Both the position numbers and the translations under genes were made by a program. Positions 43,513-50,838 of a DNA stretch of 64,000 nt are shown piece by piece. Source of the DNA: Comamonas badia DSM 17552 (GTDB lineage: Bacteria; Pseudomonadota; Gammaproteobacteria; Burkholderiales; Burkholderiaceae_C). The notes under the pieces are model-generated. The model was not told the origin of the DNA and did not search any database. It saw only the letters and a list, made by a program, of their open reading frames with translations. The stretch's first letter is position 1. Each line of letters starts with the position of its first letter. The stretch is taken from NCBI RefSeq assembly GCF_000484635.1, contig NZ_AXVM01000004.1, positions 124,001 to 188,000 on the forward strand. Direction: 5' to 3'.

Positions 43513-44550
43513 ATGGCACTCTCCACCCTGCACAACGTGCGCTTTGCCGGCATGGCCAGCTGCGTGCCGCACCGCGTCCTGGACAACGTGCGCGACTGCC
43601 CGCCCTCCCAGCGCAGCGAGCGCGAACGCCTGGTGCGCAACATCGGCATCCAGACCCGGCGCATCTGCCCCGAGTGGCAGACCTTCTCTGACCTGGCGCT
43701 GGTGGCGGCGGAAAAGCTGCTGGAAGAACTGCAGTGGCAGCGCGAAGAGGTTGATGCGCTGATCGTCGTGACGCAATCGCCCGATTACCTGATCCCCGCC
43801 ACCGCCATCATCCTGCAGGACCAGTTGGGGCTGCCGCATTCGACGATCGCGTTTGACGTGAACCTGGGCTGCTCGGGGTATCCGTTCGGATTGCACCTGC
43901 TGGGCAGCATGGTCAGCGCTGGCGGGGTGAAAAAGGCGCTGTTGCTGGTGGGTGATAAGTGCGCCAACGTGAAAGACCCGCTGTTTTCCGATGCCGGCAC
44001 CGCGACGGCGCTGGAGTTCAATGCCAGCGCACCGCCCATGTACTTCGACCTGAACAGCGACGGCAGCGGCAAGCGCGCCATCATGCTGCCGGCTGGCGGG
44101 GGGCGCGAGCCCTTTGGCGTGCAGCACCTCATTCCCACGCGCGACGAACACGGCGTGCAGCGCTGGCCTGCCGAATTGATCCTTGATGGACCCGCCGTGC
44201 TGAGTTTTTCCACCCAGCGCGTCCCGCCCGCCGTGCAGCGCCTGCTGGAATACACCGGGCTGGACAAGGACGCGATCGACTATTTCGTCTTCCACCAAGC
44301 CAACCGGATGATCAACGAGACCATCCGCAAGAAGCTGCAACTGCCAGCGGAAAAGGTACCGAGCACGCTGCACGACCTGGGCAACACCAGCGGCGCATCG
44401 CTGCCCGTGACCATGACCGCGCGGCTGCATGACACGCTGGCGCAAGGCAAACACAAGCTGCTGCTGTCGGGCTTTGGCATCGGGCTGTCGTGGGGATCTG
44501 TGGTTATGGATATTGAAAATGCCGGATTTCCAGCCCTGCTGGAGGCTTGA
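43513..44550 (+). CDS. 3-oxoacyl-ACP synthase III-like condensing enzyme
   Basis: 345 residues of the FabH/KAS III fold with an intact catalytic triad: Cys120 (NLGCSGYPFG), His261 (FVFHQANRMI) and Asn291 (LGNTSGAS). It would condense an acyl-CoA with malonyl-ACP to a 3-oxoacyl-ACP. With the adjacent ACP and the ketoreductase-like SDR it could make a short 3-hydroxyacyl chain such as 3-hydroxybutyryl. It resembles VioS of the Pseudomonas syringae flagellin glycan locus in role; the match is by context. Confidence 0.85.
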   Translation: MALSTLHNVRFAGMASCVPHRVLDNVRDCPPSQRSERERLVRNIGIQTRRICPEWQTFSDLALVAAEKLLEELQWQREEVDALIVVTQSPDYLIPATAIILQDQLGLPHSTIAFDVNLGCSGYPFGLHLLGSMVSAGGVKKALLLVGDKCANVKDPLFSDAGTATALEFNASAPPMYFDLNSDGSGKRAIMLPAGGGREPFGVQHLIPTRDEHGVQRWPAELILDGPAVLSFSTQRVPPAVQRLLEYTGLDKDAIDYFVFHQANRMINETIRKKLQLPAEKVPSTLHDLGNTSGASLPVTMTARLHDTLAQGKHKLLLSGFGIGLSWGSVVMDIENAGFPALLEA

Positions 44551-44596
44551 CTGATCTCAGGCGCTTTCGCCAACGCTGTTGCCACCACCGAATTGT

Positions 44597-44609
44597 ATAT
44601 ACTGTATAT
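44597..44609 (+). promoter_or_regulatory. palindromic operator before vapBC
   Basis: ATATAC-T-GTATAT is a perfect inverted repeat 17 bases before the vapB start, within an AT-rich stretch likely to hold the promoter. VapBC complexes usually bind such repeats to repress their own operon. Confidence 0.6.
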
Positions 44610-44626
44610 CCTTTGAAAGGCGTCCT

Positions 44627-44866
44627 ATGCAGCGTACGCGAGCCTTCAAGAGCGGCAACTCACTGGCCGTTCGCATCCCCAAGGACCTGGCCTTCCTTGA
44701 CCCGGCGCAGGACATTGAAATCGAGCGCGTCGGCAACACTCTGGTGCTGCGCCCCGTACAGGAGCAGACCCTGGCTGATCTGCCGTCCATTCTTGCCGCC
44801 TTCAGCCCCGACTTCATGGCCACCGGACGCGAAGCGCACGAACAGGCGGAACGCAACTGGGGCTGA
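44627..44866 (+). CDS. vapB: VapB-type antitoxin (AbrB/SpoVT fold)
   Basis: 79 residues. The N-terminal swapped-hairpin DNA-binding domain reads TRAFKSGNSLAVRIPKDLAF, typical of AbrB-like VapB. The C-terminal tail (about 45-79) should wrap the toxin. The start at 44627 is the first methionine after the operator. vapC follows 13 bases later. This pair interrupts the glycosylation genes. Confidence 0.88.
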   Translation: MQRTRAFKSGNSLAVRIPKDLAFLDPAQDIEIERVGNTLVLRPVQEQTLADLPSILAAFSPDFMATGREAHEQAERNWG

Positions 44867-44879
44867 CCGCGACCCTGCC

Positions 44880-45284
44880 ATGCGCTACCTGCTCGACACC
44901 AACATCTGCATCCACCTCATCCAGCGCCAGCCGCCGCATGTGCTGCAGCGCCTTGCGGCGCTGCGCCAGGGGCAGGTGCTGATGTCTGTCGTCACCTATG
45001 CGGAGTTGTGCGCAGGCCTGGAAATGCAATCACGCAACCGTGAGCACGATGCGCGGGTGCTCGCACTGCTTGTTCAGCGCATTCCCGTACTGCCATTTAC
45101 CGCAACCACAGCCCAAGCCTATGGCGTACTGTGCGCCGCCGTGCGTGAACGCCGTCGCGATGCGCTCAACCGCCTGATTGCGGCACACGCCATAGAGGCC
45201 AACGCCGTTCTGGTGACCAACAACGAGGCCGACTTTCGCGACTACCCCGGTCTGCAAATGGAGAACTGGGTGCGTGACGTTTGA
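44880..45284 (+). CDS. vapC: VapC-type PIN-domain ribonuclease toxin
   Basis: 134 residues with the PIN-domain acidic residues: Asp6 (YLLDTNICIHL), Glu42 (VVTYAELCAGLE), Asp94 (RRRDALNRLIAAHA) and the C-terminal TNNEADF. Such toxins cleave tRNA or rRNA when freed from VapB. All key residues are intact, so it should be active. The reductase gene begins about 28 bases downstream, with possible earlier starts that would overlap vapC. Confidence 0.9.
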   Translation: MRYLLDTNICIHLIQRQPPHVLQRLAALRQGQVLMSVVTYAELCAGLEMQSRNREHDARVLALLVQRIPVLPFTATTAQAYGVLCAAVRERRRDALNRLIAAHAIEANAVLVTNNEADFRDYPGLQMENWVRDV

Positions 45285-45312
45285 AATGACCCAACGGGAA
45301 CAAGCAAACTCC

Positions 45313-46059
45313 ATGAATTCAACCGATCCCTTTTCCCTCGGTGGCAAACGCATTCTGGTGACAGGCGCCAGTTCGGGCATCGGGCGGCAAATTGCGCTCG
45401 GCTGTGCCCAAGCCGGCGCCGCCGTCGTTGCATCGGGGCGCGATACCGATCGGCTGAACGCCACGCTGGCCGCCCTGGATGGCACCGGGCACCATGCCTT
45501 GGTTCTCGACGTGTGCGATGAAGCCGCGATCAAAGCCGCGATTCCGACCATAGGCAAACTGGACGGGGTGGTGCATGGTGCGGGCATCTCCCTGCTGGCA
45601 CCGCTGCGGCTCGCGACACGCTCGCACATTGAAAGCCAACTGGCCGCCAACCTGGTCGGGCCCATGCTGCTGACGCAGCAACTACTGCTGCGCAACGCCA
45701 TTCAGCCCGGAGGGGCCATCGTCTTCATCTCCTCCATCTCCGCGCACATCGGCGTGCACGGCGTGTCTTCCTACGCCGCCAGCAAAGGGGCTCTGGAAGC
45801 CATGGCGCGCAGCCTGTCGATGGAAGTGGCAAAAAAGGGTATCCGCGTCAACTGCCTCGCGCCCGGCCTGGTGCGCACCCCCATGTTCGAGGCGGCGCTG
45901 AGCACCACGGGCGGGCTGGATGAAACCATCAAGGCCTACCCGCTGGGGCTGGGCCTGCCCGAGGACGTCGCCAATGCCAGCGTCTTCTTTCTCTCCCCCG
46001 CCAGCCGCTGGATCACCGGCACCACGCTGGTGCTGGATGGCGGACATACCGTCGGCTGA
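45313..46059 (+). CDS. SDR-family 3-oxoacyl-ACP reductase-like protein
   Basis: 248 residues of a classical short-chain dehydrogenase: NAD(P) loop TGASSGIG (17-24), a Ser near 141 and YAASK with Tyr154 and Lys158. FabG-like closing segment TGTTLVLDGG. The start at 45313 gives the normal family length; ATG 45286 and GTG 45274 are alternatives. It probably reduces the 3-oxoacyl-ACP made by the KAS III before transfer to an amino sugar, the part VioR plays in Pseudomonas syringae. Confidence 0.83.
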   Translation: MNSTDPFSLGGKRILVTGASSGIGRQIALGCAQAGAAVVASGRDTDRLNATLAALDGTGHHALVLDVCDEAAIKAAIPTIGKLDGVVHGAGISLLAPLRLATRSHIESQLAANLVGPMLLTQQLLLRNAIQPGGAIVFISSISAHIGVHGVSSYAASKGALEAMARSLSMEVAKKGIRVNCLAPGLVRTPMFEAALSTTGGLDETIKAYPLGLGLPEDVANASVFFLSPASRWITGTTLVLDGGHTVG

Positions 46060-46066
46060 GCCGCGC

Positions 46067-46702
46067 ATGCGCAAGAAACTCATCATCGTAGGCGCTGGCG
46101 GGCTGGGCCGCATCGTTCACGACGTGCTGTCCCACGATGCGGCATTCGCCGAGACTTTCGTGCTGCACGGCTTTCTGGACACCCGGGCCGATCTTCAACT
46201 TCCGGCGGAAATGACGTGTCCGTTGCTCGGTTCCCCGCTGACGTACCGCCCCCAGCCGGACGAAGTCTTCATCCCCGCCGTGGGCGACCCCCAATGGCGG
46301 CGCGATCTGCTCGCACCCCTCATTGCCCAAGGCGCCGCCTTCCACAGCTACACCCGGCAAGCCTCCGTCGCAGCACGCGCGCGCATCGGTACAGGTGTTT
46401 TTCTCACCCCAGGCGCCGTGGTGTCCACCGATTGCACCATTGGTGATTTCAGTTATGTGGACACCTACGTCGTGCTCGGACACGACGTGCACATAGGCGA
46501 ACACTGCACGGTCGGCGCCATGAGCTTTCTGGCTGGATCCGTGCGCGTGGAGGACAGCGTGGCGATCCACCCTCGCGCCACCATCGCCAAGGGTGTGACG
46601 ATCGGACATGGCGCGACGGTCGGCATCGGCTCGGTCGTTCTGAAGGACGTCCCCGCGCATGTCACCGTCTTTGGCAATCCCGCCCGGATCATTTATGCAT
46701 AA
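46067..46702 (+). CDS. NeuD/PglD-like sugar O- or N-acyltransferase (first)
   Basis: 211 residues. The N-terminal Rossmann-like part begins KKLIIVGAGGLGRIVHDVL, and a left-handed beta helix of hexapeptide repeats follows (about 100-200, e.g. ARIGTGVFLTPGAVVSTDCT). The family transfers acetyl or larger acyl groups to amino sugars such as UDP-4-amino sugars. It starts seven bases after the SDR stop and overlaps the methyltransferase gene by eight bases. It is one of two candidates to put the ACP-borne acyl chain on the sugar. Confidence 0.85.
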   Translation: MRKKLIIVGAGGLGRIVHDVLSHDAAFAETFVLHGFLDTRADLQLPAEMTCPLLGSPLTYRPQPDEVFIPAVGDPQWRRDLLAPLIAQGAAFHSYTRQASVAARARIGTGVFLTPGAVVSTDCTIGDFSYVDTYVVLGHDVHIGEHCTVGAMSFLAGSVRVEDSVAIHPRATIAKGVTIGHGATVGIGSVVLKDVPAHVTVFGNPARIIYA

Positions 46703-47879
46703 AGCCACCATGTTTCGTACAGAAGCGCTATCTGAATTCAGCCAATGGGCTGCGCAGCTCCGCCCTCAATCGCTCTCAAATCAATCCGCTGAGCGGATCG
46801 CACAAGCCTCCACCCTCTATTTGCTCGCCCCTTCTTCCTTTTTGGGGCAGTCCTTCACCATCCCAATCACCCAACGGCTGTTGGCGGCTGGCAAGCGAGT
46901 CGTCCTGGTTGACGACACAATGTCGGCGCCACCCGCCGGCATCGAGGGATGCTCCGTATTGGGCACCATGGCTTTCGCCCAGGAGCGCCCCGTCTCATGT
47001 CTTGCGATCCATATGGCGAACTCCGTCTTCGTGCACGGTCTGTTCGCCACTGCTGCGCGGCACGCAGGCATTCCCGCCATTGACATCGTGGCGGTATTGG
47101 ATGCATTTGATTTGCCCGTCATCTACCAAACCGCCAGCGCCATGCGCGATGCAACGCTGGCCCGTCTTGATGACTACGTCAAGCTGGCAGGCCTGCTGGA
47201 CGACGCATTCAGCATCCAGACCCTCCGATCGGCGCTGGAGATGCGCACCACGCTGGACCGCGAAGCGATGACCCCCGTTCTGTGCAGCCTGGAGGATGAA
47301 TATTTTTCACCCTTTCCTGCCGGCAAGGACGTGACCTTCGCGATGGGTACAAACGAAATTTTGTGCGACGTCGGTGCACATGTGGGGACGACGGTCTGCA
47401 AATTCCTGGCTGCCACCCGCTGGCAATATGACGCTATCCACGCCTTTGAGCCAGACGCCGGCAACTTCGCAAAATTGCAGCAGGGGATTTTCAAGAATCT
47501 TGCCAATTTCCATCCGCGCAACATGGCGTTATCCAGTACCAAGAGCACATTGCGATTCGCCGAAACAGGGACGATGGGCAGCCACCTGGACGACAACGGC
47601 AACGTGCAAGTGCAGGCGTCCACGCTGGATGACGAAGTAGAGCACGCCACTTTCATCAAGATGGACGTCGAGGGTCACGAGGCCAGTATTTTGCGTGGTG
47701 CGCGCCGACTCATCTCCCAAAGCAAGCCCCGCTTGGCCATCACGGGTTATCACTTTGCAGATGACCTGCTGGACATCGCCCAACTCGTGCGGGAAATCGA
47801 GCCTGCGTACCGGCTGCGGCTGCGCCATCATTCGTTTTACTACTACGACACCATCCTGTACGCAGATATAAACCCATGA
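46695..47879 (+). CDS. FkbM-family methyltransferase with an extra N-terminal domain
   Basis: 394 residues. The C-terminal part (about 215-394) is a FkbM SAM-dependent methyltransferase: EILCDVGAHVGTT (SAM loop), AFEPDAGNF and FIKMDVEGHEASILRGA. The first 190 residues form a separate alpha/beta domain (LYLLAPSSFLGQSF, GKRVVLVDDT) that I cannot name. FkbM enzymes often O-methylate sugars, as VioM is thought to do. Starts at 46695 or 46710 both lack a strong ribosome site; coupling to the acyltransferase gene is likely. Base composition drops in GC from here onward. Confidence 0.8.
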   Translation: MHKATMFRTEALSEFSQWAAQLRPQSLSNQSAERIAQASTLYLLAPSSFLGQSFTIPITQRLLAAGKRVVLVDDTMSAPPAGIEGCSVLGTMAFAQERPVSCLAIHMANSVFVHGLFATAARHAGIPAIDIVAVLDAFDLPVIYQTASAMRDATLARLDDYVKLAGLLDDAFSIQTLRSALEMRTTLDREAMTPVLCSLEDEYFSPFPAGKDVTFAMGTNEILCDVGAHVGTTVCKFLAATRWQYDAIHAFEPDAGNFAKLQQGIFKNLANFHPRNMALSSTKSTLRFAETGTMGSHLDDNGNVQVQASTLDDEVEHATFIKMDVEGHEASILRGARRLISQSKPRLAITGYHFADDLLDIAQLVREIEPAYRLRLRHHSFYYYDTILYADINP

Positions 47880-49048
47880 TCCATCCAGTACTCCCGCCAG
47901 CCTGTTACACAGAGCAATCGTGGTTCGACCTGGAAAAAAAGAAAATATTTGGTGAACTATGGCTGCTCGCGGGCCTCAAGCAGCAACTGCAAACGGAACA
48001 CAGCTTCATCACACGCAATTTCAGTGGTGTGCCCGTTCTCATTCAAAACCTCGGGGGAGAGATACGCGCGTTCCGCAACGCCTGCGCGCACCGCGGCATG
48101 CCATTGCAAATTGAAGACTGCGGCAACCGTAAATTGATCTGTCCATACCATGGTTGGAGTTACCACAACGATGGCCGATTGCGCGGCATACCCAACGAAA
48201 AAATATACAACCTATGCCAAAGTGACCAAGCAAATATCAAGCTCCTGGCTTACGCCGTGGAAGTCATTGGCAATTTTGTTTTTGTCAATTTGAACACTCA
48301 TCCTATTCCAATAACAGAGCAATTTTCCACGGATCTGCTGCGCCTGCTCAAGGAAGTATCTGTGCACTTTGCACCAGAAATTTCCTACACCACTTTCACG
48401 GGAAACTACAATTGGAAGCTCAATTTCGAGAACGTTCTTGACTGGAACCACGCGCAATTCGTGCACAGGCAGACCCTGGCTCCATTGCTGAAATTTGAAA
48501 GTGGAGGGATATTCAGCGCAGCCGCGCCGGACAAATCCCTTCTCTTCGTCCCGGGCTCGCCTCTCGCTGATATTCGATTTTCCGGAGATATTCAGCTCTC
48601 AAACCCCATCCACCTCCAAGACATCAGCCGTATCGGGCGCAGCAGCATGCCGTACGCACCGCGGTGGTTCTCTCCATTGCTGAATGCGCCAGTCGATCCT
48701 GGTGCTTTCTTCGCTTGCAACATCTTCCCGAACGTCAACTTCGGATCGATTCATGGAGAACATTTTTACGTTCAGCAATTTTCCCCCACAGCACCTGACC
48801 GCATTGAATACCATTCATGGGTTTTCACAGCGCGCCTCAAACCGAATATTCCACCCCAACCTCATTTGCTATGGGGTATTCACCATGCGGAAAAACGAGT
48901 CATTGACGAAGACAGGGTATTGCTTGATGCCTTGCAAAGGGCTCTTGCCTCGGCACCCCACATCGGAGTGATGGGGGATCACGAGGCATCGCTAGCAGCG
49001 GTGGGGCATTGGTACATACAGCACCTCGACACAAGGAGCGCACAATGA
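47876..49048 (+). CDS. Rieske non-heme iron oxygenase, alpha-subunit type
   Basis: 390 residues. The Rieske [2Fe-2S] site is complete: Cys70-x-His72 (NACAHRG) and Cys89-x2-His92 (CPYHGWSY). The catalytic domain has the mononuclear iron site NWKLNFENVLDWNHAQFVH with Asp189, His192 and His197. It should hydroxylate, demethylate or oxidatively rearrange its substrate using electrons from a reductase, which is not encoded nearby. It overlaps both neighbours by four bases (ATGA), so it is an integral member of this sugar operon. The gene is strikingly AT-rich for the region. The substrate is unknown; a nucleotide sugar or the acyl group is likely from context. Confidence 0.85.
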   Translation: MIHPVLPPACYTEQSWFDLEKKKIFGELWLLAGLKQQLQTEHSFITRNFSGVPVLIQNLGGEIRAFRNACAHRGMPLQIEDCGNRKLICPYHGWSYHNDGRLRGIPNEKIYNLCQSDQANIKLLAYAVEVIGNFVFVNLNTHPIPITEQFSTDLLRLLKEVSVHFAPEISYTTFTGNYNWKLNFENVLDWNHAQFVHRQTLAPLLKFESGGIFSAAAPDKSLLFVPGSPLADIRFSGDIQLSNPIHLQDISRIGRSSMPYAPRWFSPLLNAPVDPGAFFACNIFPNVNFGSIHGEHFYVQQFSPTAPDRIEYHSWVFTARLKPNIPPQPHLLWGIHHAEKRVIDEDRVLLDALQRALASAPHIGVMGDHEASLAAVGHWYIQHLDTRSAQ

Positions 49049-49677
49049 AACCCCTGTTGATTGTCGGCCCCGACAGCACACTGCGTGACGTTTATTCCCT
49101 GGCGATGGAAGTGCACCCGGATCGTCGCGTGGAAGCGCTGCATCTTCCATCAGAAGATTACTACCGTTTTGATCTGACTGGTTTGGCAGATTTTCCACCT
49201 GAAAAATGGAATATCTGCATAGCAGTCAATGAGTTCTACATCAACGATGTACGGCGCGCCCTGCACACCCTGGTGGAACCTCTGGGCTACCACGCCATAT
49301 CCTTGATCTCACCGCATGCACATGTGGACTCCAGCGCCATCGTGGGGGAAAACACCATCATTCATCCGGGCTGTTTCGTCGGCGCCGGAAGCACCCTGGG
49401 GCACCACTGCGTGCTGAGACCCAATGGGGTGCTGGGTGAGGATGTCACCCTCGGTGACTATGTGACGCTGGAAGCCAACGTCTCTGTGCGCGAGCTGTCC
49501 AGGATCGGGAACTTCACCACCCTTTGCGCCAATACCAGCCTGGCGCGCATGAGTGATATTGGGGCCCACTGCTACCTCAACATACCGCGCCAATATGGCG
49601 GCCAGATCCCGGATGGCACGTTTTATTCGCCATCATTCGAAAACCCGGTGCACGTCATTTCCAGTGGCAAGGCTTGA
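49045..49677 (+). CDS. NeuD/PglD-like sugar acyltransferase (second)
   Basis: 210 residues. A shortened N-terminal Rossmann-like part (KPLLIVGPDSTLRDVYSLAM) is followed by a hexapeptide beta helix (SSAIVGENTIIHPGCFVGAG, VTLGDYVTLEANVSV). The nucleotide loop differs from the usual GxGGxG. AAGGAG precedes the ATG at 49045, which overlaps the Rieske stop. It is diverged from the first acyltransferase, so the two likely act on different positions or donors. It converges with the aminotransferase gene. Confidence 0.8.
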   Translation: MKPLLIVGPDSTLRDVYSLAMEVHPDRRVEALHLPSEDYYRFDLTGLADFPPEKWNICIAVNEFYINDVRRALHTLVEPLGYHAISLISPHAHVDSSAIVGENTIIHPGCFVGAGSTLGHHCVLRPNGVLGEDVTLGDYVTLEANVSVRELSRIGNFTTLCANTSLARMSDIGAHCYLNIPRQYGGQIPDGTFYSPSFENPVHVISSGKA

Positions 49678-49686
49678 CGAGCAAAC

Positions 49687-50838
49687 TCACTGCCCCCCGC
49701 AGGCCCGCGCCACCACGTCCTGGATCCGCTGCCGCTGCTCCAGCGCCATATCCGGAAAGAACGGTAGCCCCAGCAGCGTTTCGCCCAAGTCGATGGCGCG
49801 GTGCGCATTCAATTCGATCGCCCGACCCTGGAGAACCTGCATACCCGTCAACAGCGGCTGGTACCAGCGCCGCGTCATGATGCGCGCCTCTGCGCAGAGG
49901 CGTTCAAGCGTGGCCCGGGTTTGCGCGTCCGGCAGGCGCGCGCACAGCAGGGTGGGTGCCATCAAAGAGGCATCGCAGCCCTGCGCCTGCCAGACCAGCC
50001 GACCGTTGGCGGCAGCACTCAAAGCAGTAGTCAAATCGCACTGCAGCGCCTGCCTACTCTGCGCGGAAAGCTCCCATTTTGAAAGCGATACCAGCCCGAT
50101 GGCGGCATGGTATTCACTCATCTTGGCATTGGTGCCCACGCCTGCCAGCGCGCCCACCGGAACGTCTGCCGCCGGGTCCAGATTGATGCCGAAGTTGGAA
50201 AGCTGGCGCACCTTGGCCGCCAGCCCGGGGCGGGTGGAGACGACCAGTCCGCCCTCGCCCGCGGGCAGGCTTTTGGTGGTGTGCAGACTGAAGACCAGCG
50301 TGCCTTCGGCCCCCTGCAGCCATTGGCTGCCGTAGGCGGCGGCGGCGTCGATGACGACCGGCAGGCCGGTTTCTTTTTCAAACTGGTGCCACTCAAGCAT
50401 GCCGTGCGGCATGCCGAAGGTGGCGACGGGCAGCACGGCGTCGATATGCATGTGCTGGCATGCGTCACGCGCGATCGCGGGGGTGAGCATCCAGCAATGC
50501 GCATCCACATCCGCCAGCACGGGCGTGAATCCGGCGCGCAGCACGGCGGTGGCGGTGGCGACGAAGGTGAAGGCGGGGATGAGCACCCGGGCGCCGGCGG
50601 GCAAATCCAGCGCCTGCAGCACCAGTTCCAGCCCCTGGGTGGCATTGGCCACCGTGGTCAATTGCGCCTGGGGCAGGGCAAAACGCCGGGCAAAGGCGGC
50701 TTCCAGCTCCCGCACCAGCGGGCCGAAGTTGGAGTAATGGTGCGTGGCGTGCATGCGCCGCAGCCAGGGCAGCAGTTCTTCGGGGCTGGGCATGTCGGGC
50801 ACCAGCAGGGGAATCCACTCTGGTGCGCTGGTGCTCAT
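49687..50838 (-). CDS. DegT/DnrJ/EryC1 sugar aminotransferase
   Basis: 383 residues, PLP enzyme of fold type I. The Schiff-base Lys189 lies in FSLHTTKSLPAGEGG, and Asp164 (VVIDAAAAYG) should contact the pyridine nitrogen. The FGPLVRELEAAFARRF and LIPAFTFVATATAV segments are typical. It would aminate a 4-keto-6-deoxy nucleotide sugar, as VioA makes dTDP-viosamine. It is convergent with the acyltransferase gene (9 bases between stops) and overlaps the glycosyltransferase gene by four bases. Confidence 0.87.
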   Translation of the reverse strand: MSTSAPEWIPLLVPDMPSPEELLPWLRRMHATHHYSNFGPLVRELEAAFARRFALPQAQLTTVANATQGLELVLQALDLPAGARVLIPAFTFVATATAVLRAGFTPVLADVDAHCWMLTPAIARDACQHMHIDAVLPVATFGMPHGMLEWHQFEKETGLPVVIDAAAAYGSQWLQGAEGTLVFSLHTTKSLPAGEGGLVVSTRPGLAAKVRQLSNFGINLDPAADVPVGALAGVGTNAKMSEYHAAIGLVSLSKWELSAQSRQALQCDLTTALSAAANGRLVWQAQGCDASLMAPTLLCARLPDAQTRATLERLCAEARIMTRRWYQPLLTGMQVLQGRAIELNAHRAIDLGETLLGLPFFPDMALEQRQRIQDVVARACGGQ

